The notes beneath the pieces were generated by a model. That model saw only the letters and a list, made by a program, of their open reading frames with translations. It was not told the origin of the DNA and searched no databases. From an uncultured Chloroflexota bacterium (GTDB taxonomy: Bacteria; Chloroflexota; UBA11872; UBA12225): DNA of 40,869 bases. Location: contig CADCTC010000206.1 in NCBI GenBank assembly GCA_902805635.1, positions 1 to 40,869 on the forward strand. The letters run 5' to 3'. This document shows positions 7,318-13,703 of this stretch, piece by piece. The translations under genes and the position numbers were made by a program. Each line of letters begins with the position of its first letter. Positions within the stretch are counted from its first letter, which is position 1.

Positions 7318-8295
7318 TCACGATGCGCCGGCGATCGCGTCCACGGTGACCACGCCCGCCGGCGCGCCGCCGCGGGTCACCACCGCGGTGCGGGTCGGCG
7401 ATGCCAGCAGCATCGCCAGCGCAAGGCGCAAGTCGGTCTCTTCCGCCAGCTCCGGCATGCCATCCGGTCGCCTGTGGGGTAGCGGCTGCAGCGCCACGTC
7501 CGCGAGGGTGGAGAGCGAGAGCCGCTTCAGTGCCCGGTCGGCGCCGGCAAACTCCGCCACGTAGCCATCCGCCGGGTGTGCCAGGAGCTCGGCGGGCGTG
7601 GCGTACTGCGCCAGCCTCCCGCCTACCCGGAAGACCGCCACGCGCGTGCCCAGCTTGATCGCCTCGTCCACGTCATGCGTCACAAAGAGTACCGTGGTGC
7701 CCAGTGTCCGCTGGATGGCCAGGAACTCGTCTTGCAGGCGCGCGCGCACCACCGGATCCACCGCGCCGAACGGCTCGTCCATGAGCAGCAGCGGCGGCTC
7801 GGCGGCCAGCGCGCGGGCCACCCCGACGCGCTGGCGCTGGCCCCCGGAGAGCTGGCTCGGGTACCGCGACCGAACCCGGCCCGGCTCCAGGCCCATCAGG
7901 TGGAGCAGCTCGTCCACGCGCCGGCGGATGCGGGCCTCCGGCCAGCGCAGCAGGTGCGGCACCGTGGCCACGTTCTCATACACGGTCTGGTGCGGGAAGA
8001 GCCCGATCTGCTGGATCACGTAGCCAATACCGCGCCGCAGCAGCACCGGGTCCACCGCGCGCACGTCCCTGCCGTCCACCAGGATCCTCCCGGCGGAGGG
8101 TTCCACGAGCCGGTTGACCAGCTTGAGCGTGGTCGTCTTGCCGCAGCCGGACGGCCCAACCAGCACGCACACCTCTCCCGGTGCCACGTCGAGCGAGAGA
8201 TTGTCCACGGCCGGGCGAGACTGCTGGCCACTCCGTCCCTCGGTGTGGAACTGGGCGGAAACGTTGTGGAGCTCGACCGACACGCCGCGCGGCAT
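7318..8295 (-). CDS. OpuC-type ABC transporter ATP-binding protein
   Basis: 325 residues from ATG 8295, with GGAGG about 12 nt upstream. It has all ABC motifs: Walker A GPSGCGKTT (47-55), Q-loop YVIQQIGLFPHQTV, signature LSGGQRQRVGVARAL, Walker B LLLMDEPFGAVDP and the switch histidine in FVTHDVDEAIKLG. It powers the importer from the cytoplasmic face. After the ATPase, the last 70 residues (from LSLSTLADVAL) contain only a CBS-like half, DLRLALAMLLASPTRTAVV followed by GVVTVDAI, where full OpuCA proteins carry two CBS repeats. CBS pairs in OpuCA of some Firmicutes bind c-di-AMP; whether this short version can is unclear. It is the first gene of the six-gene operon, and no clear promoter is seen between it and the tRNA gene at 8396. 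Confidence 0.92.
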   Translation of the reverse strand: MPRGVSVELHNVSAQFHTEGRSGQQSRPAVDNLSLDVAPGEVCVLVGPSGCGKTTTLKLVNRLVEPSAGRILVDGRDVRAVDPVLLRRGIGYVIQQIGLFPHQTVYENVATVPHLLRWPEARIRRRVDELLHLMGLEPGRVRSRYPSQLSGGQRQRVGVARALAAEPPLLLMDEPFGAVDPVVRARLQDEFLAIQRTLGTTVLFVTHDVDEAIKLGTRVAVFRVGGRLAQYATPAELLAHPADGYVAEFAGADRALKRLSLSTLADVALQPLPHRRPDGMPELAEETDLRLALAMLLASPTRTAVVTRGGAPAGVVTVDAIAGAS

Positions 8296-8395
8296 CAGGT
8301 GCTGCTGCCTCCCCTCCGCGGCGCGACTTGGCGCGGTTGTTCAGTCCCTGGTGCCGCCGGTGCTCCATGCCCCGGAGTACCCGCTGGGAAGAGGG

Positions 8396-8483
8396 CGGAG
8401 GGGGAGGGATTCGAACCCTCGATACCCTTGCGGGTATAGCGGTTTAGCAAACCGCCGCACTAGGCCTACTATGCGACCCCTCC
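8396..8483 (-). tRNA. tRNA-Ser(GCT)
   Basis: Read on the minus strand, GGAGGGG at the 5' end (8483-8477) pairs with CCCCTCC at 8403-8397, with a G discriminator at 8396. The anticodon stem-loop is GCGGT-TTGCTAA-ACCGC, with anticodon GCT at 8446-8448. A long variable arm with the CCCGCAAGGG hairpin and a T arm GAGGG-TTCGAAT-CCCTC follow. The long variable arm and serine anticodon identify tRNA-Ser decoding AGC/AGU. No CCA is encoded. It lies between the other serine tRNA and the OpuC operon on the same strand. Confidence 0.95.
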
Positions 8484-8516
8484 ACGTGCGTCAGAGCCTC
8501 TCGGCTCAAGACACAG

Positions 8517-8545
8517 AGTATACCGCGCCACGTCGCTTCCACAGC
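8517..8545 (-). promoter_or_regulatory. Probable promoter of tRNA-Ser(GCT)
   Basis: On the minus strand a TATACT box (8522-8517) matches the -10 consensus at five of six bases and lies about 34 nt before the tRNA 5' end. The expected -35 position, 17 nt further up, reads CTGTGG, which is weak. The short leader contains a GAGCC-GAGA-GGCTC hairpin. Supported by position and the -10 box only. Confidence 0.45.
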
Positions 8546-8613
8546 CGCCACACGCGCCGACTTGCGTGGGATCAATGGCAGCGTGACACGACGACCGCTA
8601 GACACGAGTGGGG

Positions 8614-8696
8614 CGGAGGGAGAGGGATTCGAACCCCCGGTCCTTGCGGACTTCCGTTTTCAAGACGGATGCCTTCAACCGCTCGGCCATCCCTCC
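8614..8696 (-). tRNA. tRNA-Ser(TGA)
   Basis: On the minus strand, GGAGGGA (8696-8690) pairs with TCCCTCC (8621-8615), with a G discriminator at 8614. The D arm includes GGCCGAGCGGTTGAAGGC. The anticodon stem-loop is TCCGT-CTTGAAA-ACGGA, with anticodon TGA at 8660-8662. The variable arm GTCCGCAAGGAC and T loop TTCGAAT complete it. The long variable arm confirms serine, decoding UCA and probably other UCN codons. CCA is not encoded. The gene lies downstream of greA and upstream of tRNA-Ser(GCT), all on the minus strand. Confidence 0.95.
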
Positions 8697-8780
8697 CCGA
8701 TCAGTCTCACCGCCGTGCACGAGCGCGATCTGTCTCACGCTTCGGCCCGGAAGCGAACCTGGTGCAAGCGTATCAGAGCC

Positions 8781-9242
8781 TCAGGCGATGGACTTGACGG
8801 TGTACTCCAGCACCCCGCTGGGCACCTTGATCTCCACCTTCTCGCCCACCTTCTTGCCCATCAGCGAGCGACCGACGGGGCTCTCGTTCGAGATGCGCCC
8901 CTCGGTCGGGCGTGCCTCGGGTGAGCCGACGATCACGTACGTCTCCTCAGTCCCCTCGGGGTCTTCCACCACGACCGTCGATCCCAGGCTCACGCTGCCC
9001 GAGTCGTGCTCGGTGACGATGATGGCGTGATGCAGCTGGTACTCGATCGTCTGGATCTTGCCTTCGACGAACGCCAGGTCGCTCTTGTCCGAGTCGGGCT
9101 CGCCACCCTCGGCAAACGCACCGAACTCGCGCTCCTCCTGGATGCGCTTGAGCAGCACTTCCCGCTGCGCGACCAGCTTCACGAGCTCCCCTTCGAGCTG
9201 CGTCTTCCCCTCCGCGGTGAGAAACACCTGCTTGGTGACCAT
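8781..9242 (-). CDS. greA: Transcription elongation factor GreA
   Basis: 153 residues from ATG 9242, preceded by GAGGGAG at a suitable distance. The N-terminal half is the antiparallel coiled coil, LTAEGKTQLEGELVKLVAQR, then EEREFGAFAEGGEPDSDKSD with the acidic tip residues that reach the RNA-polymerase active site. The C-terminal half (from about residue 80) is the FKBP-like domain, with VSLGSTVVVED, ISNESPVGRSLMGKKVGE and VEIKVPSGVLEYTVKSI. The length is normal for GreA. It stimulates cleavage of backtracked transcripts. A consensus promoter lies about 160 bp upstream, and the leader holds a terminator-like hairpin, so read-through may be controlled. Two serine tRNA genes follow on the same strand. 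Confidence 0.95.
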   Translation of the reverse strand: MVTKQVFLTAEGKTQLEGELVKLVAQREVLLKRIQEEREFGAFAEGGEPDSDKSDLAFVEGKIQTIEYQLHHAIIVTEHDSGSVSLGSTVVVEDPEGTEETYVIVGSPEARPTEGRISNESPVGRSLMGKKVGEKVEIKVPSGVLEYTVKSIA

Positions 9243-9273
9243 GGCACTCCCTCTCTTGACGCGACACCCCTGG

Positions 9274-9306
9274 AAAAGAAAGAACCGAGAGGAAACCTCT
9301 CAGTTC
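9274..9306 (-). terminator. Terminator-like hairpin in the greA leader
   Basis: Read on the minus strand, GAAC-t-GAGAGG-TTT-CCTCTC-g-GTTC forms a stem of 6 plus 4 bp with one mismatch and a three-base loop, and is followed at once by TTTCTTTTCC. It lies 32 bp before the greA start codon. It may stop transcripts coming from selA, which ends at 9455. It also lies downstream of the strong promoter at 9410-9438, so it could attenuate greA itself. Confidence 0.65.
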
Positions 9307-9409
9307 CACGCTGCCTCTCGTGCTGGCTCGCCTGATACCTGGCACCGTGCCGGGAGCGATCCATGGAATGTCCTAGCTGCACACCGGCACAGGACGGTCG
9401 TCGAGGTCG

Positions 9410-9438
9410 ATTATACCCCTGTCCATCGGGGGCTTCAA
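9410..9438 (-). promoter_or_regulatory. Sigma-70-type promoter for greA
   Basis: On the minus strand: TTGAAG (9438-9433), a 17-nt spacer, and a perfect TATAAT (9415-9410). The predicted start is near 9403, giving a leader of about 160 nt before greA. It begins about 17 bp after the selA stop codon, so greA does not depend on selA transcription. Confidence 0.8.
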
Positions 9439-9454
9439 GGCGCTCTGACACGCT

Positions 9455-10900
9455 TCAGGTGGGCACCACGTCGAGTGCCGTGGCCTCATCTCCGTTGCGC
9501 TGCAGGCGCCACGCGCGCTCTATTGCGCCAAGCAGCAGCCGCTCCTCGTCGGGCCGCACGGTGCGCGGGTCTATCAGCATTCGGTCTTCCGCGATCCGCG
9601 CCACCACGGGCGTCTCTCCTGTGCGCAGCGCGCGCGCCAGCCCGTCCACCGATACGCCTGCCGGTGGCGCGACGGCCACGACCGTGGTGGGAAGGGTGAC
9701 GCCCGGCAGCGAGCCGCCGCCGATAGCCGACTGATCGGCATGCACCGCTGCGTCGATCCCCGCGCGACGCAGCCGCCCTGACCAGGAGCGGGCCCGGCGC
9801 TGGAGCTGCTCGGGTTGCATGCCGATCATCTGCCACACCGGCACCTCGCGCTCGGCCTCCCCCAGGCGGTAGTGCAGCAGCGTCGCCGCCAGCGCGGCGA
9901 TGGTCCCTTTGTCCAGCCGCAGCGCCCGCGCCAGTGGATGGCGCTTGAGCCGCGTCACCAGGGCAGAGTTGCCGGCAATGATGCCTGCCTGCGGACCGCC
10001 CAACAGCTTGTCGCCGGAGAAGCACACCAGGTCTACGCCCGTGGCGACGCTCTCCTGCACCACCGGCTCGCGCAGCGCTGCTGGCACCCCGAAGCGCGTT
10101 ACGTCCAGCAGGCAGCCGCTGCCCTGGTCGTCGATCACCGGCACGCCGCGCCGGCGACCCAGCGCCGCCAGCGCGCCCGGCGCCACAGCCTCGGTGAAGC
10201 CCACAACGCGGAAGTTGCTGGCGTGCACGTGCAGCAGCGCCCCCGTTTCCGGCCCAATCGCCGCTTCGTAGTCGGCCAGGCGCGTGCGGTTGGTGGTGCC
10301 CACCTCTACCAGACGGGCGCCGCTCTGGCGGAGTACGTCGGGGATCCTGAACCCGCCCCCTATCTCCACCGCCTGCCCCCGCGAGACGACGACCTCCCGC
10401 CCGGTAGCCAGCTCCGCCAGCACCAGTAGGACCGCCGCCGCGTTGTTGTTGACCGCCAGCGCCGCTTCGGCGCCCGTCACGCGGCACACCAGCTCCTCCA
10501 GGAGGGTGTGGCGCGATCCGCGCCCGCCGCCGTCCAGGTCGAACTCGAGGTTCGTGTAGCCGCTCGCCGCTTCCTGGGCTGCCGCCAGCGCCGCCCGGCT
10601 CAGCGGCGCCCGCCCCAGGTTGGTGTGCAGCACCACGCCCGTGGCGTTGATGACCCTCCGCAGCGCCGGTCGCCGCAGCGCCGCCGCCGCGCGGAGCACG
10701 GCCGCTACTACGTCCCCCACCCGCGAGCCATTGGCTGGGTTATCGGCAAGCATCTCCCGCCGCGCGCGGTCGATCTCCACACGCACCAGCTCCACCACCA
10801 CGTCACGCGCCAGCGCTCCCGCCAGTGCTGCCACGTCCGGCTGGCGCAGCACCGTGTCCACGCTCGGCAGGTGGCGGAGGGAGGATGTGGCGGCGCTCAT
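9455..10900 (-). CDS. selA: L-seryl-tRNA(Sec) selenium transferase
   Basis: 481 residues from ATG 10900 (MSAATSSLRHLPSVD). This is the start where family-typical sequence begins, though no strong ribosome site is seen. It is a PLP enzyme that converts Ser-tRNA(Sec) to Sec-tRNA(Sec) with selenophosphate. Family marks are the N-terminal LPSVDTVLRQP, RRVINATGVVLHTNLGRAPL (81-100), YTNLEFDLDGGGRGSR, VNNNAAAVLL, and the PLP-lysine motif FSGDKLLGGPQAG with K298. The length agrees with bacterial SelA. No selB, selD or tRNA-Sec is visible in the window, so those would have to lie elsewhere. The gene is divergent from the hydrolase gene at 11012, with a 111-bp gap that shows no convincing promoter. 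Confidence 0.93.
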   Translation of the reverse strand: MSAATSSLRHLPSVDTVLRQPDVAALAGALARDVVVELVRVEIDRARREMLADNPANGSRVGDVVAAVLRAAAALRRPALRRVINATGVVLHTNLGRAPLSRAALAAAQEAASGYTNLEFDLDGGGRGSRHTLLEELVCRVTGAEAALAVNNNAAAVLLVLAELATGREVVVSRGQAVEIGGGFRIPDVLRQSGARLVEVGTTNRTRLADYEAAIGPETGALLHVHASNFRVVGFTEAVAPGALAALGRRRGVPVIDDQGSGCLLDVTRFGVPAALREPVVQESVATGVDLVCFSGDKLLGGPQAGIIAGNSALVTRLKRHPLARALRLDKGTIAALAATLLHYRLGEAEREVPVWQMIGMQPEQLQRRARSWSGRLRRAGIDAAVHADQSAIGGGSLPGVTLPTTVVAVAPPAGVSVDGLARALRTGETPVVARIAEDRMLIDPRTVRPDEERLLLGAIERAWRLQRNGDEATALDVVPT

Positions 10901-11011
10901 GGCATCGTGGTAGCTGAGGATTCGCCCATCGGGTTGACGGAGACCGCGATGGTAGCCCAGGCGCGCGGGGCGACCGGTGTACGATGCTGCGAGCGTCCAC
11001 TTCACAGAGCC

Positions 11012-12013
11012 ATGCCCGCCATCAGCACTGTTGCCGATTTCCTGCTGCTCGCCGCCTTCATCGCCGGAGCGGTGGTTGTGCTCGCGGCGACAGCGGTCAT
11101 GGGTATCGCCGCCTACTCGGCGCACACCGTCGTGCGCCCCAACCGGCGCTGGCAGCCCGCCGAGTGGCTGCCTCCCAGCCCTGCGCCGGAGAGCGTGCGT
11201 TTCCCCAATGCCGCCGGCCAGCTGCTGCATGGCTGGCTACTGCCCCCTTCGGCGGGGATGGCCACGGTGGTGATCTGCCACGGCTTTGGCACCAACCGCC
11301 GCGAAGGGCAGGACCTCTTGCCGTGGCTCTCCGCCGCCGGGTACGGCGCGCTACTGTTTGACTTCCAGGCGCACGGCGAGAGCGAGGGCAGCACCACCAC
11401 AGTGGGCCTGCGCGAGGTGGACGATGTGCAGGTCGCCGTGTCTTACGTCAAGCAGCGCTTCGGTCCGGAGGCGCCGGTGGCCGGGCTGGGTTTCTCCATG
11501 GGCGCGTCGGCGCTGATCATGGCGGCGGCGCGCGAGCCGGAGATCCGGGCGTTGGTCCTGGACAGCCCGTTCGCCACCCTCCACCGCGCGGTGTCGCGCA
11601 GCTTCAGCGTCTTCTTCCACCTGCCGCCGCGCTTGTTTACCCGCCCCACCATCTGGTGGGCAGAGCGATTCACCGGCGGTCGCATCGGCGACGTGCAGCC
11701 CATCCTGTCCATCGCCACGCTCGCCCCGCGCCCGGTGCTCATCGTCCAGGGCACCGACGACGGGATTGTGGATCCCGAGGACAGCCTGCTGCTGTACCAC
11801 GCTGCCGGCGAGCCAAAGGCGCTCTGGCGCCCCGAAAGCGTGGGCCACGTGCAGGCGCGTTCGGTCTATCCCGACGAGTACCGTGAGCGCGTGCTAGCGT
11901 GCCTCAGAGCGATCGAGCTTCCCCGCTCCGCAATGACCGCCCCTACGTCGCCACCGATCTTCGCAGGCGAACCTCCCCTCTCCTATGGGAGAGGGGTTGG
12001 GGGTGCGGTCTAA
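11012..12013 (+). CDS. Alpha/beta hydrolase with N-terminal membrane anchor
   Basis: 333 residues from ATG 11012. A hydrophobic helix at about residues 8-32 (FLLLAAFIAGAVVVLAATAV) probably anchors it to the membrane. The hydrolase fold follows, with the oxyanion region VICHGFGTNRREG, FDFQAHGESEGS, the nucleophile elbow GLGFSMGASA (Ser), the acid region VQGTDDGIV (Asp) and a late His in SVGHVQAR. This is a BAAT/YqkD-like serine hydrolase; the substrate is unknown. The last 25 or so residues (from PTSPPIFAGEPP) are read through a dispersed palindromic repeat at 11975-11996, so the natural C-terminus was probably shorter. The stop overlaps the stop of the convergent UxaA-like gene by 4 bp. Confidence 0.88.
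   Translation: MPAISTVADFLLLAAFIAGAVVVLAATAVMGIAAYSAHTVVRPNRRWQPAEWLPPSPAPESVRFPNAAGQLLHGWLLPPSAGMATVVICHGFGTNRREGQDLLPWLSAAGYGALLFDFQAHGESEGSTTTVGLREVDDVQVAVSYVKQRFGPEAPVAGLGFSMGASALIMAAAREPEIRALVLDSPFATLHRAVSRSFSVFFHLPPRLFTRPTIWWAERFTGGRIGDVQPILSIATLAPRPVLIVQGTDDGIVDPEDSLLLYHAAGEPKALWRPESVGHVQARSVYPDEYRERVLACLRAIELPRSAMTAPTSPPIFAGEPPLSYGRGVGGAV
11975..11996. repeat. Short palindrome, dispersed-repeat type
   Basis: CCCCTCTCC-TATG-GGAGAGGGG is a perfect 9-bp stem with a 4-base loop. It is embedded in the 3' end of the hydrolase gene, between two convergent genes, and could act as a bidirectional terminator or RNA-stability hairpin. A related CCTCTCCCC/GGGGAGAGG palindrome lies between rplI and dnaB (25125-25182). 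Confidence 0.7.
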
Positions 12014-13002
12014 ACCGTCGGCCCGATGCGGTGGATGGCGAACTCCTGGTGGCCGATGATCTCGGCGTTGGTGAGCTGCCCGTTGCTGACGTCCACCAGC
12101 ATGGAGAACAACCGCTCGCCCAGCTCCTCCGCGCTCGCGGAGCCGTGCAGCATCGGCACGGTGGAGAAGTCGATGTTGTCCGCCATCTTCTCGTTGGTTT
12201 CGGGGTTGCCGCACACCTTGATCACGGGGCTGACGGCGTTGCCCAGCGGCGAGCCAATTCCCGTGGTGAAGAGGCACACCTGCGCCCCGCCCGCCGCCAT
12301 CGCCGATACCGACACCGTGTCCAGGTCGGGCGTGCGCATGACAAAGCGGCCATGGCCATGCACCTTCTCCGCGAAGTCCAGGAACTGGGAGCCGTCGGGC
12401 GCGGCGCGCACCGCGGCGTCGGGCAGGTAGTCCGGCGTGATGACGCTCCCTCCGGCGGCGAGCGTCATCTGGGCCACTACGTCGGCCACGGGGTCGGACA
12501 CGCGGCCAGTCGCCTCGTCGGCGTGCCCGCGCGCGCGTGCCAGCACCAGCTCTGAGAGCGGCACCGGCTCGCGGCGCTGCTGGGCGACCTGCCCCAGCAG
12601 GCGCTTACCCGCCTCCACGCCGCGCGAGATGGCCTTGATCGAGCCGCCGGCTTCCTGGATGGAGAACGACTCCACCGGCTTGCCGGGAGCCAGGTCGCGC
12701 GCGCGGTCCGCCACCGAGCCGGACTGGCACGTCTCGCAGCCCAGGCCAATCACCAGCGCCGCGCCTACGTTGGGGTTGGCGGCGGCGCCGGCCAGCACCT
12801 TTTCGGTCAGGACGACGTCGTCGCCCACCTGGGCGCAGCCGTGCGGGTGCGGCACGCTCACCGCACCGGGGATCAGGCTGGCCACGCGCTGCGCCACGGT
12901 ATTGGCGCAGACTACGGATGGCACCACCAGCAGGTAGTTGCGCGTGCCCGCCAGGCCATCGGCGCGGCGGTAGCCCAGGAAAGTGTCAGGAAGAGGCACC
13001 AT
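12010..13002 (-). CDS. UxaA-family dehydratase, large subunit
   Basis: 330 residues from ATG 13002. It matches the large-subunit domain of altronate/galactarate dehydratases and sulfolactate sulfo-lyase: FLGYRRADGLAGTRNYLLVVPSVVCA at the start, HPHGCAQVG, GLGCETCQSGS, SIQEAGGSIKAI, then GAQVCLFTTGIGSPLGNAVSPVIKV and GNPETNEKM. These enzymes use a metal centre to remove water (or sulfite) from a 2-hydroxy acid. The matching SAF-domain small subunit is encoded 2 kb away at 14960-15316 on the same strand, separated by a zinc-finger gene and a LarA-like gene. A TACAAT box 9 nt before the ATG suggests a leaderless transcript. The substrate is unknown. Confidence 0.88.
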   Translation of the reverse strand: MVPLPDTFLGYRRADGLAGTRNYLLVVPSVVCANTVAQRVASLIPGAVSVPHPHGCAQVGDDVVLTEKVLAGAAANPNVGAALVIGLGCETCQSGSVADRARDLAPGKPVESFSIQEAGGSIKAISRGVEAGKRLLGQVAQQRREPVPLSELVLARARGHADEATGRVSDPVADVVAQMTLAAGGSVITPDYLPDAAVRAAPDGSQFLDFAEKVHGHGRFVMRTPDLDTVSVSAMAAGGAQVCLFTTGIGSPLGNAVSPVIKVCGNPETNEKMADNIDFSTVPMLHGSASAEELGERLFSMLVDVSNGQLTNAEIIGHQEFAIHRIGPTV

Positions 13003-13011
13003 CGACCCTTA

Positions 13012-13017
13012 GATTGT
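13012..13017 (-). promoter_or_regulatory. -10 box of UxaA-like large-subunit gene
   Basis: On the minus strand TACAAT (13017-13012) lies 9 nt before the ATG at 13002. The predicted transcription start is within a few bases of the start codon, so the message would be leaderless. The -35 region (TACACG, 17 nt up) is weak. Two nearby genes show the same spacing (13704 and 15316). Confidence 0.5.
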
Positions 13018-13099
13018 AGGGCCAAATGCCAGCCGCGTGTACCTCGACGTGCCCACCCTTCGCCGACTCACGTCCCCCGGGCGTGTGCCGAGCGTGCGC

Positions 13100-13336
13100 T
13101 CAGTACCAGTCCCAGCGCAGGACTGGGTGCTCCTGGGTCTTCATGTGCTTGCGCGCGCCGGAAGGGGACCAGAACTCCTTGTCGCAGAACGGGCAGTGGT
13201 ATTCACTGCCCTTCGACCAGCCGGACTTGGCGGCGACGAACTCTTTCTCGACGTCTTCACGCGTGAAGAGGCCGAGCTTCTGCGCCTTCTCAGAAAGGGT
13301 CGAAACCGTCGTCGCTGCGGGTCTGGCTGTCGGCAT
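13100..13336 (-). CDS. Small single C2H2 zinc-finger protein (paralogue 1)
   Basis: 78 residues from ATG 13336, with GGAGG 11 nt upstream. The frame is open much further up, but the upstream part looks non-coding. The N-terminal half is mildly basic and probably helical (TLSEKAQKLGLFTREDVEKE). It then carries a textbook C2H2 finger: C48-x2-C51-x12-H64-x5-H70, with F55 at the conserved hydrophobic position, ending HPVLRWDWY. A paralogue with the same spacing and the same HPVLR ending is encoded at 15646-15978. Classical C2H2 fingers are common in eukaryotes and rare in bacteria (Ros/MucR is the best-known bacterial group, with different spacing). A nucleic-acid or protein contact is likely; the target is unknown. 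It lies 97 bp upstream of the UxaA-like large-subunit gene. Confidence 0.8.
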   Translation of the reverse strand: MPTARPAATTVSTLSEKAQKLGLFTREDVEKEFVAAKSGWSKGSEYHCPFCDKEFWSPSGARKHMKTQEHPVLRWDWY

Positions 13337-13460
13337 CTGCGTTCCTGCCTCCGTTGGGCGCGCCCTGACGGGAGCGCCGGTATTGCCACCTCTGGGTGCG
13401 CTGCGTGCATCCGTCGTCCGCGTCGCCTGACACACCGGAGCCGGACGGGCGCGCCTGCCG

Positions 13461-13536
13461 CCGCGGACACAGACGGCCCCGGCCGCGGGCATGACAATGC
13501 TCGGGATAGGGCCGCATGGGAACCGCGGACACAGAC
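13461..13536. repeat. 14-bp direct repeat upstream of zinc-finger gene 1
   Basis: CCGCGGACACAGAC occurs exactly at 13461-13474 and again at 13523-13536, 62 bp apart (about six helical turns). The flanks differ, so this is not a simple tandem duplication. The spacing would suit two copies of a protein binding on one face of the DNA; that use is inference. Confidence 0.6.
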
Positions 13537-13624
13537 AACGCCCGCCGGAAACGGCGCCTGGAGCGGTGACGCCCCGCGGCCACCGGGCCGGGATGCACAC
13601 CTCTCCGGCACGCGGAGCGGACGA

Positions 13625-13680
13625 GCCGGAATGTACCACAACCCCCCACCGCCAACAAGTGCAGTTGGTCACATTCCGGC
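13625..13680. repeat. Inverted repeat overlapping the LarA-like promoter
   Basis: GCCGGAATGT (13625-13634) and ACATTCCGGC (13671-13680) are perfect 10-bp reverse complements, centre-to-centre 46 bp. They are followed inward by ACC and, one base offset, GGT. The right arm lies inside the spacer of the candidate promoter at 13665-13694, so the pair could be an operator; a long-loop RNA hairpin is the alternative. Confidence 0.6.
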
Positions 13681-13694
13681 GGGAGGAATAGAAT
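13665..13694 (+). promoter_or_regulatory. Candidate promoter of LarA-like gene
   Basis: TTGGTC (13665-13670), an 18-nt spacer and TAGAAT (13689-13694, five of six matches). The ATG at 13704 is only 9 nt after the -10 box, implying a leaderless message. GGAGG at 13682-13686 is too far from the ATG (17 nt) to be a good ribosome site. Confidence 0.5.
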
Positions 13695-13703
13695 CGGCGC
13701 AGC

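Larger units (their letters stand above)
13337..13703. other. Intergenic region between divergent zinc-finger and LarA-like genes
   Basis: About 367 bp with no convincing gene; frames that cross it are low-complexity and Arg/Pro/Gly-rich. It holds a 14-bp direct repeat (13461-13474 and 13523-13536), an inverted repeat (13625-13634 and 13671-13680) and a candidate promoter for the LarA-like gene. It probably serves as the shared control region of the two divergent genes. Confidence 0.6.

Noticed and set aside
9306-9454. Possible tRNA-Sec beside selA
   Set aside because: No 8-bp acceptor stem, TTCGA T-loop or suitable anticodon arm; the stretch is explained by the greA promoter and leader.
10508-11011. 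Upstream extension of the alpha/beta hydrolase
   Set aside because: It runs antisense through selA and lacks coding character; the membrane anchor starts right after ATG 11012.
10901-11230. Upstream extension of selA
   Set aside because: It overlaps the divergent hydrolase gene; SelA family similarity begins at the ATG at 10900.
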